Part shown: in pieces, positions 1 through 6,919 of the stretch
How positions within the stretch are numbered: the stretch's first letter is position 1
Layout: every line of letters starts with the position of its first letter
Assembly: GCF_031179285.1 (NCBI RefSeq)
Contig: NZ_JAPSHY010000020.1
Coordinates: 1,750-55,404, forward strand
Origin: Microbacterium sp.
Lineage (GTDB): Bacteria > Actinomycetota > Actinomycetes > Actinomycetales > Microbacteriaceae
Direction: 5' to 3'
DNA: 53,655 nt
Notes under the pieces: model-generated
What the model was told of the DNA's origin: nothing
The model's database searches: none
The model's input: only the letters and a program-made list of their open reading frames with translations
Translations under genes and position numbers: made by a program

Positions 1-30
1 CGGGTGCGCCGCCCGGCGGGCGGGGGTGGG

Positions 31-58
31 GGGTGCGGATGCCGGAGCATCCGCACCC
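31..58 (-). terminator. Hairpin terminator after the solute-binding gene
   Basis: A perfect 12-bp stem (31-42 with 47-58) closes a 4-nt loop, 13 bases past the stop of the minus-strand binding-protein gene. There is no T-tract, as is usual for terminators in this window. If transporter permease genes follow to the left of the window, it could instead be an intra-operon hairpin that favours binding-protein mRNA. Confidence 0.7.
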
Positions 59-71
59 TGGAGAGTCGCGG

Positions 72-1214
72 TCACTGGACCGCCGCTGCCCACTTCTCAC
101 CGAGCAGCGTGCCGGCGTTCGAGCTCTGCTCCTCGGTGGGGACGACCGTTTCCTCCGGAACCTCCGGGAGAGCATCCGCCGCGGCCTGGTCGATCGTTCC
201 GGCTTCGATCATCGCCTCCATGCGTGCAGGACGGGCGCCGCCATCGAGCCAGAGGTTCTGCACCTCGTCGCTGTAGAGGAACTCCTGCCAGAGGCGTGCA
301 GCAGCCGGGTGCGGGGCATCCTTGTTCACGGCCTGGTTGTAGTAGCCGGCATAGCCGACGCCGTCGAAGACGACGACCTCCCAATTGGGGTTGTCCGCCC
401 GGTGTGAGGCGTTGAGGTAATCCCAGTCGAAGACGACCGGGGTCTCACCGCTCGCGACGGTCGCTGTGGTGACATCGACCTTGAGCAGGTTGCCGGCCTT
501 CTGCATCTCGGAGAAGAAGTCGATCCCGGGCTGGAAATCGTCGAGCGTGCCGTCGGACTGGATGGTCGTGAGGCCGACGGCCGCGAAGGCGGCTCCCGCC
601 TGCGTCGGGTCGCCGTTGATCGCCACGGCGCCCTTGTAGTCGGCGGAGAGGAGGTCTGCGAGCTCGGCCGGCGCTTCGTACTTCGACGAGTCGTAGCCGA
701 TGGACATGTACCCGCCGTAGTCTCCGACGAAGAGTCCGGTCGGCTCCTTGAGCGCGTCGGGGATGTCGTCCCACGTCTGCACCTTGTACGGCGCGAAGAC
801 GTCGGTGTTCTGCAACGCCACGGCGAGCCCGAGGTCGAAGACGTCGGGTGCGGTGTCGAGGCCCTCGTTGGTCTTCGCCGCCTGGATCTCCTCGGCGCTC
901 GACACGTCGGGCGACGCCTCGTTGATGGTGATCTCGGGATAGCGCTCGGCGAAGAGGTCGAGGATCTCTCCGTAGTTGGCCCAGTCGCGGGGCAGAGCGA
1001 TGACGTTGAGCTGCCCCTCCTCTCTCGCCGCGGCTTCGAGTTCTTCGAAGCCACCGAAGTCCTCGACGGAGGTGGCGGTCGCGGCGTCGACGGTGTCGGT
1101 GTCGCCGTCGCTGGCTTCACCGCTCTGAGCTGCGCACGAGGTCAGAGCGAGGGCGGCGGCGGCTGCCAGGGCGATGCCGGCGACGCCGCGCATACGGCGG
1201 GGGAAGGGTCCCAT
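72..1214 (-). CDS. ABC transporter solute-binding lipoprotein
   Basis: 380 aa. A lipoprotein signal peptide ends at a lipobox (ALTSC, Cys27), so the protein should be lipid-anchored outside the membrane. The mature part has the periplasmic-binding-protein look of the iron/polyamine/phosphonate-like family: an opening EAAAREEGQLNVIALP, then an ERYPEI segment and a late DEVQ/WLDGGARPAR segment. GAGGAA about 7 nt upstream of ATG 1214 supports the start. Permease and ATPase genes are not in the window and would lie to the left. The ligand cannot be read from sequence; the neighbouring secreted phosphoesterase and UTRA regulator make a phosphorus compound possible. Confidence 0.85.
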   Translation of the reverse strand: MGPFPRRMRGVAGIALAAAAALALTSCAAQSGEASDGDTDTVDAATATSVEDFGGFEELEAAAREEGQLNVIALPRDWANYGEILDLFAERYPEITINEASPDVSSAEEIQAAKTNEGLDTAPDVFDLGLAVALQNTDVFAPYKVQTWDDIPDALKEPTGLFVGDYGGYMSIGYDSSKYEAPAELADLLSADYKGAVAINGDPTQAGAAFAAVGLTTIQSDGTLDDFQPGIDFFSEMQKAGNLLKVDVTTATVASGETPVVFDWDYLNASHRADNPNWEVVVFDGVGYAGYYNQAVNKDAPHPAAARLWQEFLYSDEVQNLWLDGGARPARMEAMIEAGTIDQAAADALPEVPEETVVPTEEQSSNAGTLLGEKWAAAVQ

Positions 1215-1396
1215 CAGGTGTTCCTCTCGGTTTCCGGCGCTGTGAGCCGGGCGGGTACGTCGGACGTTACGGGGCGGAAGTTACCCGCCTCGGCGCTGTC
1301 GGTGAACGAGAGATGTCCACCTCGTGTCCCGCCCGTGGCTCGAGGTGCCATCTCGCTCGACGCGATGGCTCGCGCTCGCCGGCGCCTCACGGCGAA

Positions 1397-1431
1397 GGCC
1401 GGGGAGGGATCGTGTCGATCCCTCCCCGGCC
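1397..1431 (-). terminator. Strong hairpin terminator after the metallophosphoesterase gene
   Basis: A perfect 16-bp GC-rich stem (1397-1412 with 1416-1431) with a 3-nt loop lies 14 nt past the minus-strand stop at 1445. It has no T-tract. It separates the phosphoesterase from the binding-protein gene, so the latter probably has its own promoter in 1215-1396. Confidence 0.8.
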
Positions 1432-1444
1432 CGATGTCGACGTA

Positions 1445-3595
1445 TCAGACTCGGCTCACCCGGATGCGCCGGATGAGCAGGAAAGAGCCCGCGCCGAGCA
1501 GAACCACGCCGAGAATCAGCACGCCGGCGGCGAGCTCCCCACCGGTCGCTGCGAGGTCGTCGTCGGAAGACCCGGGTGCGCCTGCCCCCGCGCCGTCCGA
1601 CGGATCGGCGGGATCGGTGGGATCAGCCGGGTCGGTCGGATCGGTCGGATCGGTCGGATCGGTCGGATCGGTCGGGTCTGTCGGCTCCGGTTCGACCGCC
1701 GCGAAGGGCACGAGAGGGTTGGGGATCGTCACCTGACGAAGCTGCGTATCCGCGGCGAAGTCGTGGGCGGTGATCACCACTCGATCCCCGAACGAATCGA
1801 CGGTCAGGCCGCGGTTGATGTCTCTGGTTGTGACCTCGCGGATCCCCGCAGTGTCCTCACCGACGGCATCCCACTCGGTCTGGATCGCGAGTGTGTTCAC
1901 CGCATGGAAGCCGTCCGGATGACCGCCGTCCGTGCGGCGCTGCACCGACCAGTCGCCGAGCTCTGCCGGGTAGTGCGTGTGTCCGGTGAGGAGGATCACG
2001 TTCGGGTAGCTGCCGAACAGTGCCGTCAACAGGTCGTTGTGCTGGTGGTGCCGGTGATAGCCCGGGATCCAGCTGGCCGAGACGGTGTCGCCGAGCGGGA
2101 AGTGCGTGATGACGATGACCTGCGTGTCGAGCTCGGTCCAGTGCGCCAGCCGCTCCTCCAGGAAGGCGAGTTGCTCCGCGGACATCGCGACGTCGGACGG
2201 CCCTGCGGCTTCCTGGCCGACGGTGATCACCGGCAGATCTCCGGACGCGCCCTCGAGGACGTACTCGCCCCATACCCGATCGCGTTGCGCGAACGCCAGG
2301 AAGCGGTCGCGGTTCGCTTCGAACCCGCCTGCCGCGTAGCGTTCGTGATTCCCGATGGCGGCGACCGTCTGGCGCGGACGGATGTCGGACGTCTCGTCCA
2401 TGACCGCGTAGATCTCGTCCCACTCGGCCTGTGTGCCGGACGAGACGATGTCACCCACCATGAGCAGGCCATCAGCGTCGGGGGAGAGACCGTTGAAGTC
2501 CCGCAGGCCGTGTGCGAGGTCCTGCGGGTGTCCCTGGATGTCGGACACGACCCAGGCGCTGGTCGCCTCCTGCTGAATCGGCTGAAGGGTGCGCTGAACG
2601 GTCACGGAGTCGATCGCCCAGTAGTGCGAATCGGCAGCCGCGGAGAACTCCCACGAGAAGACCGCGGTCTGTGCGCCGGCGGTCGGCTGGACGACGACCT
2701 CCTGCTCGCTGTTCAGCTGCATCCCGTCGAAGCCGATGGTCACAGTCGACTCGTCCAGACGCAGCAGTTCGATCGGCGCCCCGCCGTCGAAGCTGACCCG
2801 CACCGTGCCACTCTGATCCTGAGCGCCGCGGAAGTGGCTGTCGAAGGTGAGCACGAGCGGTCCCTCGTCAGCGACCGGCACGGGTTCGCTGGTGAGGATC
2901 GACGAGAAGCCCTCCGCGCCGAACTGTGCGGCGTCGGCCACCGCGATGACATCCTGCGCCCGCCCGAAGCGGCCACGCATGAGGTCGAGCTCGGCTGTCC
3001 AGTCGGTGCGGGTGCGGAAGGTCCAGCCGCGCCACTCGTCTGTGCCGACGCCGGCCATCGAGTCGATGAACTCGACATCCCACCCGGAGTCTGCCTCGAA
3101 GCCTTCGCGGTAGATGACGCCGTCGGTGCTCGGGTCCGTCTCGACGGGCTCGACCGGGGACTCGACCGGCGGAGAGGTCGGGGCTGCGGTCAGCGTGAAC
3201 GGCACCGGAGTGCCGAGCGCTTCATAGCCGTCCTGAGCGAGGAACCAGACCACATAGGCGCCGGGCTCGAGGGTGGACATCGAGAAGTCGATGCTGCCTT
3301 CCGCGGCCGGCGCGTAGTCCCAGATGCGAGAGCCGGGGTCGCCGTCAGGGGTGCCGTCGCTCGCGCGATAGATCCCGATCCAGTTCTTCGCGTGCGGCTC
3401 GTCGGTCGACCAGTCGATGGAGAGCGTCTCGTCAGTGCGCAGGGTCGTCGCGCTGAGCGTCAGGGCCGATCCCTCCGGTACGGCCGCGGCGACCGGAGTG
3501 GCGGTGAAGGCCAGGGCGACGGCGAGGAACGCCGCGCCGATTGCGGCGAGCGGGCGTCGCAGTCGCGGTCTGCGAGCGGTGGGCGGGTTGGGCAT
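1445..3595 (-). CDS. Secreted, sortase-anchored metallophosphoesterase
   Basis: 716 aa. The reading frame continues further upstream, but ATG 3595 has AAAGGAA just before it and opens directly into a signal peptide (about residues 1-38), so it is preferred. Domains: an Ig-like N-terminal domain (about 42-137, with NWIGIYRA); a beta-sandwich domain (about 160-335); a calcineurin-like metallophosphoesterase (about 345-610) with DIQGH 352-356, GD 381-382, GNHE 415-418, THFP 497-500 and GHTH 538-541; a TDP-repeat linker; LAATG at 681-685; then a membrane helix and a basic tail. LAxTG is the usual class E sortase signal in actinobacteria, so wall anchoring is likely. The substrate is unknown. It lies divergent from a GntR/UTRA regulator. 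Confidence 0.9.
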   Translation of the reverse strand: MPNPPTARRPRLRRPLAAIGAAFLAVALAFTATPVAAAVPEGSALTLSATTLRTDETLSIDWSTDEPHAKNWIGIYRASDGTPDGDPGSRIWDYAPAAEGSIDFSMSTLEPGAYVVWFLAQDGYEALGTPVPFTLTAAPTSPPVESPVEPVETDPSTDGVIYREGFEADSGWDVEFIDSMAGVGTDEWRGWTFRTRTDWTAELDLMRGRFGRAQDVIAVADAAQFGAEGFSSILTSEPVPVADEGPLVLTFDSHFRGAQDQSGTVRVSFDGGAPIELLRLDESTVTIGFDGMQLNSEQEVVVQPTAGAQTAVFSWEFSAAADSHYWAIDSVTVQRTLQPIQQEATSAWVVSDIQGHPQDLAHGLRDFNGLSPDADGLLMVGDIVSSGTQAEWDEIYAVMDETSDIRPRQTVAAIGNHERYAAGGFEANRDRFLAFAQRDRVWGEYVLEGASGDLPVITVGQEAAGPSDVAMSAEQLAFLEERLAHWTELDTQVIVITHFPLGDTVSASWIPGYHRHHQHNDLLTALFGSYPNVILLTGHTHYPAELGDWSVQRRTDGGHPDGFHAVNTLAIQTEWDAVGEDTAGIREVTTRDINRGLTVDSFGDRVVITAHDFAADTQLRQVTIPNPLVPFAAVEPEPTDPTDPTDPTDPTDPTDPADPTDPADPSDGAGAGAPGSSDDDLAATGGELAAGVLILGVVLLGAGSFLLIRRIRVSRV
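1601..1684 (-). repeat. 9-bp tandem repeat encoding the Thr-Asp-Pro linker
   Basis: On the plus strand the 9-mer gatcggtcg repeats about five times almost perfectly (about 1629-1676), flanked by degenerate copies. In the protein it gives a run of TDP/ADP triplets between the catalytic domain and the LAATG sortase signal. Such a linker would span the wall, and its copy number could vary between strains by slippage. Confidence 0.85.
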
Positions 3596-3818
3596 GGGAG
3601 TTCCTTTCGCTCCGACAGGGGTGCACGACAGACGGTAGGGGTGCGGTGTGAATCGCGTCCGCCGGGTGAACCGTCCGCTGGCGACCCCGGGGGAAACAGC
3701 GCGTGAAGCACCCTGCCGATCCGTGCCGAATGTCAGCCGCCGAGTTCGCCGCATCTTCGGCCTCTGTTCACCTCCCCGCCACGCGTGACGCGGAGACTTC
3801 ACGACGGACAGGACGAAC

Positions 3819-4553
3819 ATGACCGCAATCATCGACGCGCCTCGCCGGGGACCCCGGTTCGAGAGCATCACGAGCGATCTCGTCGATCGCATCCGCCGGA
3901 ACGAGTTCCCCTCCGGAACGGCGCTGCCGTCCGCGACGGCGCTCGCGGCGGAGTACGGCGTCGCGCGGGGCACGATCCGTCATGCGCTGGAGTTGCTGGA
4001 AGAGCGGCACGCGATGCTCACCAGGAACGGCGTGCGCTGGATCGTCCACGAGCCCGCGCACCCGCACAGCTTCAGCGTGCTGCGCTCGTTCGCGCAGTGG
4101 GCCATCGCGACGGGACACCGCCCGTCGGGAAGGACGGTCTCCACCGAGCGCGGGCGGGCGAGCAGGGCTGAGGCGACGGAGCTCGGCATCCGCTATCGAG
4201 ACCCCGTGCTGCGGTGCGTGCGGGTGAGGTCACTCGACGACCGTCCCGTGATGGTGGAGCGGACGACGTACCTCCGGCGCCTGGCGGACGTGATCGAGTC
4301 GCTTCCTGCGGACGTGCCGTCCGTGACGCAGATCCTCGCGGACGACCATGGCGTCATTCTCGCCCACGCCGAGCACCGCATCAGCGCTGTCGCCGCCAGT
4401 GGCGCTGACGGCGAACTGCTCGGAGTGAGCCGAGGTTCCGCTCTGCTCCGCGTGAGACGCGCGGCGCGTTCGCTGGACGGGCAGGCGTTCGAGTACAGCG
4501 AGGATCGTTATCTCGCCGACTCCATCGAGATCTCGGTCGTCAACTCGAAGTGA
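3819..4553 (+). CDS. GntR-family regulator with UTRA ligand domain
   Basis: 244 aa. The winged-helix DNA-binding domain is at about residues 15-78, with the typical PSATALAAEYGVARGTIRHA stretch. A UTRA effector-binding domain (about 95-235) contains the characteristic DDRPVMVERTTYL and AFEYSEDRY segments. The ACAGGA sequence before ATG 3819 can serve as ribosome-binding site. It is divergent from the metallophosphoesterase gene across 223 bp, which may hold a shared control region; I could not identify a clear operator there. This HutC/PhnF-type subfamily commonly senses sugar phosphates, histidine derivatives or phosphonates. Confidence 0.9.
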   Translation: MTAIIDAPRRGPRFESITSDLVDRIRRNEFPSGTALPSATALAAEYGVARGTIRHALELLEERHAMLTRNGVRWIVHEPAHPHSFSVLRSFAQWAIATGHRPSGRTVSTERGRASRAEATELGIRYRDPVLRCVRVRSLDDRPVMVERTTYLRRLADVIESLPADVPSVTQILADDHGVILAHAEHRISAVAASGADGELLGVSRGSALLRVRRAARSLDGQAFEYSEDRYLADSIEISVVNSK

Positions 4554-4643
4554 TCTCCGTCGTCAGCGTGAAGTGATCCCGCGCGCGCTCTCCCCAGGGA
4601 AGCCCCGTCTGAAGCCCTTCATCGATCTGGCATTGTTGAACCG

Positions 4644-5468
4644 ATGGACATCGGCACCGTGCTCGGGCTCGAGCAGCTCACCTGGGGCACTCTGCTGCTC
4701 ATCGTCGCCGCGGCCTTCGCGGCCGGGTGGATCGACGCGGTGGTCGGCGGAGGCGGGCTGCTCCAACTGCCCGCCCTGCTGCTGATACCCGGCATCACCC
4801 CGATCCAGGCGCTCGCCACGAACAAGCTCGCCTCCGTGTTCGGCACGGCCACGAGCAGCGTCACGTACTACCGACGTGCGAAACCGGATATCCGCACGGC
4901 CCTCCCGATGGCGGCGATCGCGCTCGCCGGGTCGTTCGGCGGCGCCGCGGTCGCCACAGTGCTCCCGGCATCCGCCTTCAAGCCCATCATCGTGGTCGCG
5001 CTGCTCGCCGTGGCGCTCTTCACCGCGTTCCGGCCACAGATGGGCGCGGCGACCCGACTGCGCTTCAGCGGGCACAAGCATCACATCACAGCCGGCGTCG
5101 CGGGTCTCGTCATCGGGTTCTATGACGGCCTCATCGGCCCGGGGACCGGCACCTTCCTCGTGCTCACCCTCGTCGCCCTCCTCGGATACGACTTCCTGCA
5201 GGCCAGCGCGAAGGCGAAGATCGTGAACTTCGCCACCAACGCGGGAGCGCTGATCCTCTTCATCCCGCACGGCGCGGTGCTGTGGCTGCTCGGCGGCATC
5301 CTGGCAGTGGCGAACGTCGCCGGAAGCTACCTCGGCTCGCGCATGGCGATCTCGCGCGGGTCGACGTTCATCCGCGTCGTCTTCCTGGTGGTGGTGATCG
5401 CACTGATCGGCAAGCTCGGTGTGGATGTGTGGAATGAGAACGTCCTCCCGGCGCTGGCAACGCTCTGA
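4644..5468 (+). CDS. TSUP-family (TauE/SafE) membrane exporter
   Basis: 274 aa with about eight hydrophobic segments and the two-half repeat layout of the sulfite exporter TauE/SafE family. The first half carries AAGWIDAVVGGGGLLQLPALL and the second GLVIGFYDGLIGPGTGTF, both hallmark glycine-rich loops. Members move sulfite, sulfonates or other organic anions across the inner membrane; the substrate here is not evident. CATTGT sits 7 nt before ATG 4644, possibly the -10 of a leaderless transcript. It converges with the VOC gene, with a hairpin between them. Confidence 0.9.
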   Translation: MDIGTVLGLEQLTWGTLLLIVAAAFAAGWIDAVVGGGGLLQLPALLLIPGITPIQALATNKLASVFGTATSSVTYYRRAKPDIRTALPMAAIALAGSFGGAAVATVLPASAFKPIIVVALLAVALFTAFRPQMGAATRLRFSGHKHHITAGVAGLVIGFYDGLIGPGTGTFLVLTLVALLGYDFLQASAKAKIVNFATNAGALILFIPHGAVLWLLGGILAVANVAGSYLGSRMAISRGSTFIRVVFLVVVIALIGKLGVDVWNENVLPALATL

Positions 5469-5490
5469 TCATCGCGTCGCGCCGCGATGA
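5469..5490. terminator. Bidirectional hairpin between convergent genes
   Basis: An 8-bp perfect stem (5469-5476 with 5483-5490) and 6-nt loop fills almost the entire gap between the TSUP gene stop and the VOC gene stop. It could terminate transcription from both sides. Confidence 0.55.
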
Positions 5491-5491
5491 G

Positions 5492-5537
5492 TCAGGCCTC
5501 GTCGTCCCCCGGATCGACGTCGACGCCCGCCTCGGCG
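5492..5537 (-). repeat. Copy A of a 46-nt repeat shared with the aspS 3' end
   Basis: These 46 nt match 6874-6919 at 43 positions, in the same orientation and frame, each starting at the TGA stop. The encoded tails are AEAGVDVDPGDDEA here and [14 protein letters not shown] in AspRS. The copy lies beyond the end of the VOC fold, so it appears to be an acquired tail. Confidence 0.9.
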
Positions 5538-5929
5538 GTGTGTTCGTTGTGGACGAGCTCCCAGACGTGCCCATCCGGATCGCGGACATACGCAGTGAAG
5601 GATCCGTCGTGTTCAGCGGGACCTTCTGCGGTGCCGCCCGCCGATATCGCACGCGAGACGACCCTTTCGATCTCGTCCCTCGTGGCGATCGCCGCCGAGA
5701 GGATGCATGCGCCGTTCTCGAAGCGAGGTCGGCCGGGTACTCCGGCTCGATCGAGGTAGGTCTCGAATTCGTCCCGCTCGATCAAGAACAACGACAGGTT
5801 GGGCAGCTCGACGGCGACGACACCGCCGTCGGGGTCGGCGGGCGCGAGACCGAGGCCGTCTCGATAGAAGCGTGCCGAGCGATCGAGGTCTGTGACGGGG
5901 AGCGAGAGAACGGTTGTGACTGGTTTCAT
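5492..5929 (-). CDS. VOC-family (glyoxalase/bleomycin-resistance-like) protein
   Basis: 145 aa. It has the paired beta-alpha-beta-beta-beta layout of the vicinal oxygen chelate fold: an opening VLSLPVTDLDRSARFYRDGLGL and a closing VRDPDGHVWELVHN with the usual second-half metal-ligand Glu. Members include dioxygenases, isomerases and antibiotic-binding proteins, so the reaction is open. After residue about 130 comes a tail almost identical to the AspRS C-terminus. TAACTT lies 6 nt before ATG 5929, as expected for a leaderless start. It is divergent from the ArsR gene, with a dyad operator between them. Confidence 0.9.
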   Translation of the reverse strand: MKPVTTVLSLPVTDLDRSARFYRDGLGLAPADPDGGVVAVELPNLSLFLIERDEFETYLDRAGVPGRPRFENGACILSAAIATRDEIERVVSRAISAGGTAEGPAEHDGSFTAYVRDPDGHVWELVHNEHTAEAGVDVDPGDDEA

Positions 5930-5943
5930 GCCAGCAAGTTAGC

Positions 5944-5975
5944 ATGACTGACCGTTCATATGAAACATGAGTCAT
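5944..5975. promoter_or_regulatory. Probable ArsR operator (32-bp dyad)
   Basis: A perfect TTCATATGAA palindrome (5955-5964) is framed by ATGACT (5944-5949) and AGTCAT (5970-5975), all sharing the centre at 5959.5. It sits between the divergent VOC and ArsR starts, touches the arsR-side -10 (CATACT, 5973-5978) and lies next to the VOC -10 (5936-5941). A repressor here could control both genes. Confidence 0.6.
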
Positions 5976-5984
5976 ACTTGATTC

Positions 5985-6302
5985 ATGGACGACTTCGCGG
6001 TGATCGCCGATCCCACCCGGCGCGCGATCATCGAGCGGCTTCACCGGCGAGAGCATGATGTCGGAGCGCTCGTCGATGCGCTCGGCATATCGCAATCCCT
6101 GGCCTCGAAACATCTGCGCGTCCTGCGTCAGGCCGGTGTGGTCGAAGCCGCTGCCGTGGGGAAGCGTCGCGTGTACCGATTGACCGACCGGCCGATGCCG
6201 GAGGTGATCGCCTGGGTCCGACCCTACGTGAGCCGGTGGGCCGACAGCTTCGACAGACTCGCGGAGGCACTCGATGCGGTGGAGGAACGGGAAGATGACT
6301 GA
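5985..6302 (+). CDS. ArsR-family winged-helix regulator
   Basis: 105 aa. The opening FAVIADPTRRAIIERL, the recognition helix region SQSLASKHLRVLRQAGVV and the beta-wing VGKRRVYRLT are typical of the ArsR subgroup paired with SRPBCC proteins. No metal-binding Cys cluster is visible, so metal sensing is unlikely. CATACT lies 6 nt upstream of ATG 5985, suggesting a leaderless mRNA. The stop overlaps the start of the SRPBCC gene (ATGACTGA), so the two are translationally coupled. It probably represses itself through the dyad at 5944-5975. Confidence 0.9.
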   Translation: MDDFAVIADPTRRAIIERLHRREHDVGALVDALGISQSLASKHLRVLRQAGVVEAAAVGKRRVYRLTDRPMPEVIAWVRPYVSRWADSFDRLAEALDAVEEREDD

Positions 6303-6861
6303 AGCCTCGCGCGACGAGTCCGTCGCTGCGCAGATCCGTTTCCCTCTCGAGATCCGCCTCGAGCACGATGAATCGGACTGGACGCTGGTGATGCGCCGAC
6401 GATTCCCTCACACGCCCGCGCGGCTGTGGCAGATGATCACTGAGCCCGAGCTCCTCGCACGCTGGTCGCCGGTCGTCCCCGATCGCCCTCTCGACAGCCC
6501 AGGGCCTGCGACCTGTCGCGAGAAACCGGAGGACGAGCCACTCGACGCAGAGGTCCTCATCGCCGATCGGCCGCGCAAACTCGTGCATCGATGGGACGCC
6601 GAGATCCTCAGCTGGACGATCACGAGCGGTGATGACGGGACGACTCTCGAACTGCGACAGTCTCTCGGCGACCATCCGCGTGCGAGCCAGTACGCTGCCG
6701 GCTGGCATCTGTGCCTCGCGCGCCTGGCCGTGGAAGACGATGGCTTCGACCATGAGCGGGTCGTCGGCGGTCGCGCCTGGGCCTACGGATGCGGGGACCT
6801 CATCGAGCGATACCGGGACGTTCTCGGTTCGGACGCCGACGACGTGCACCCACAGCGATGA
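6295..6861 (+). CDS. SRPBCC (AHSA1-like) domain protein
   Basis: 188 aa from ATG 6295, which overlaps the ArsR stop and has GGAGG about 9 nt upstream. An in-frame ATG at 6274 lies inside the ArsR gene and is less likely. The fold is the START/Bet v 1-like AHSA1 family: MRRRFPHTPARLWQMITEPELLARWSPV near the start and a late GWHLCLARL stretch. Members bind hydrophobic ligands in a central pocket. ArsR-SRPBCC pairs are common in actinobacteria, but their ligands are mostly unknown. It ends 12 bp from the convergent aspS stop. Confidence 0.85.
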   Translation: MTEASRDESVAAQIRFPLEIRLEHDESDWTLVMRRRFPHTPARLWQMITEPELLARWSPVVPDRPLDSPGPATCREKPEDEPLDAEVLIADRPRKLVHRWDAEILSWTITSGDDGTTLELRQSLGDHPRASQYAAGWHLCLARLAVEDDGFDHERVVGGRAWAYGCGDLIERYRDVLGSDADDVHPQR

Positions 6862-6873
6862 TGCCAGAAGAGA

Positions 6874-6919
6874 TCAGGCCTCGCCGTCCTCCGGCTCGAC
6901 GTCGACGCCCGCCTCGGCG
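6874..6919 (-). repeat. Copy B of the 46-nt repeat (3' end of aspS)
   Basis: This is the last 15 codons plus one base of aspS, 43/46 identical to 5492-5537 at the end of the VOC gene. Because an [18 protein letters not shown] tail belongs naturally to aspS, this copy is probably the source. Confidence 0.9.

Noticed and set aside
1601..1684. 9-bp tandem repeat read as a CRISPR array
   Set aside because: No spacers and too short a unit; it codes for the TDP linker in frame.
1313..3706. 797-codon plus-strand frame over the metallophosphoesterase
   Set aside because: Arg/Gly-rich shadow; the minus-strand gene has a signal peptide, motifs and sortase tail.
3596..3973. Longer start for the metallophosphoesterase (842 aa)
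   Set aside because: The extra N-terminus precedes a good ribosome-binding site and signal peptide at 3595 and would block secretion.
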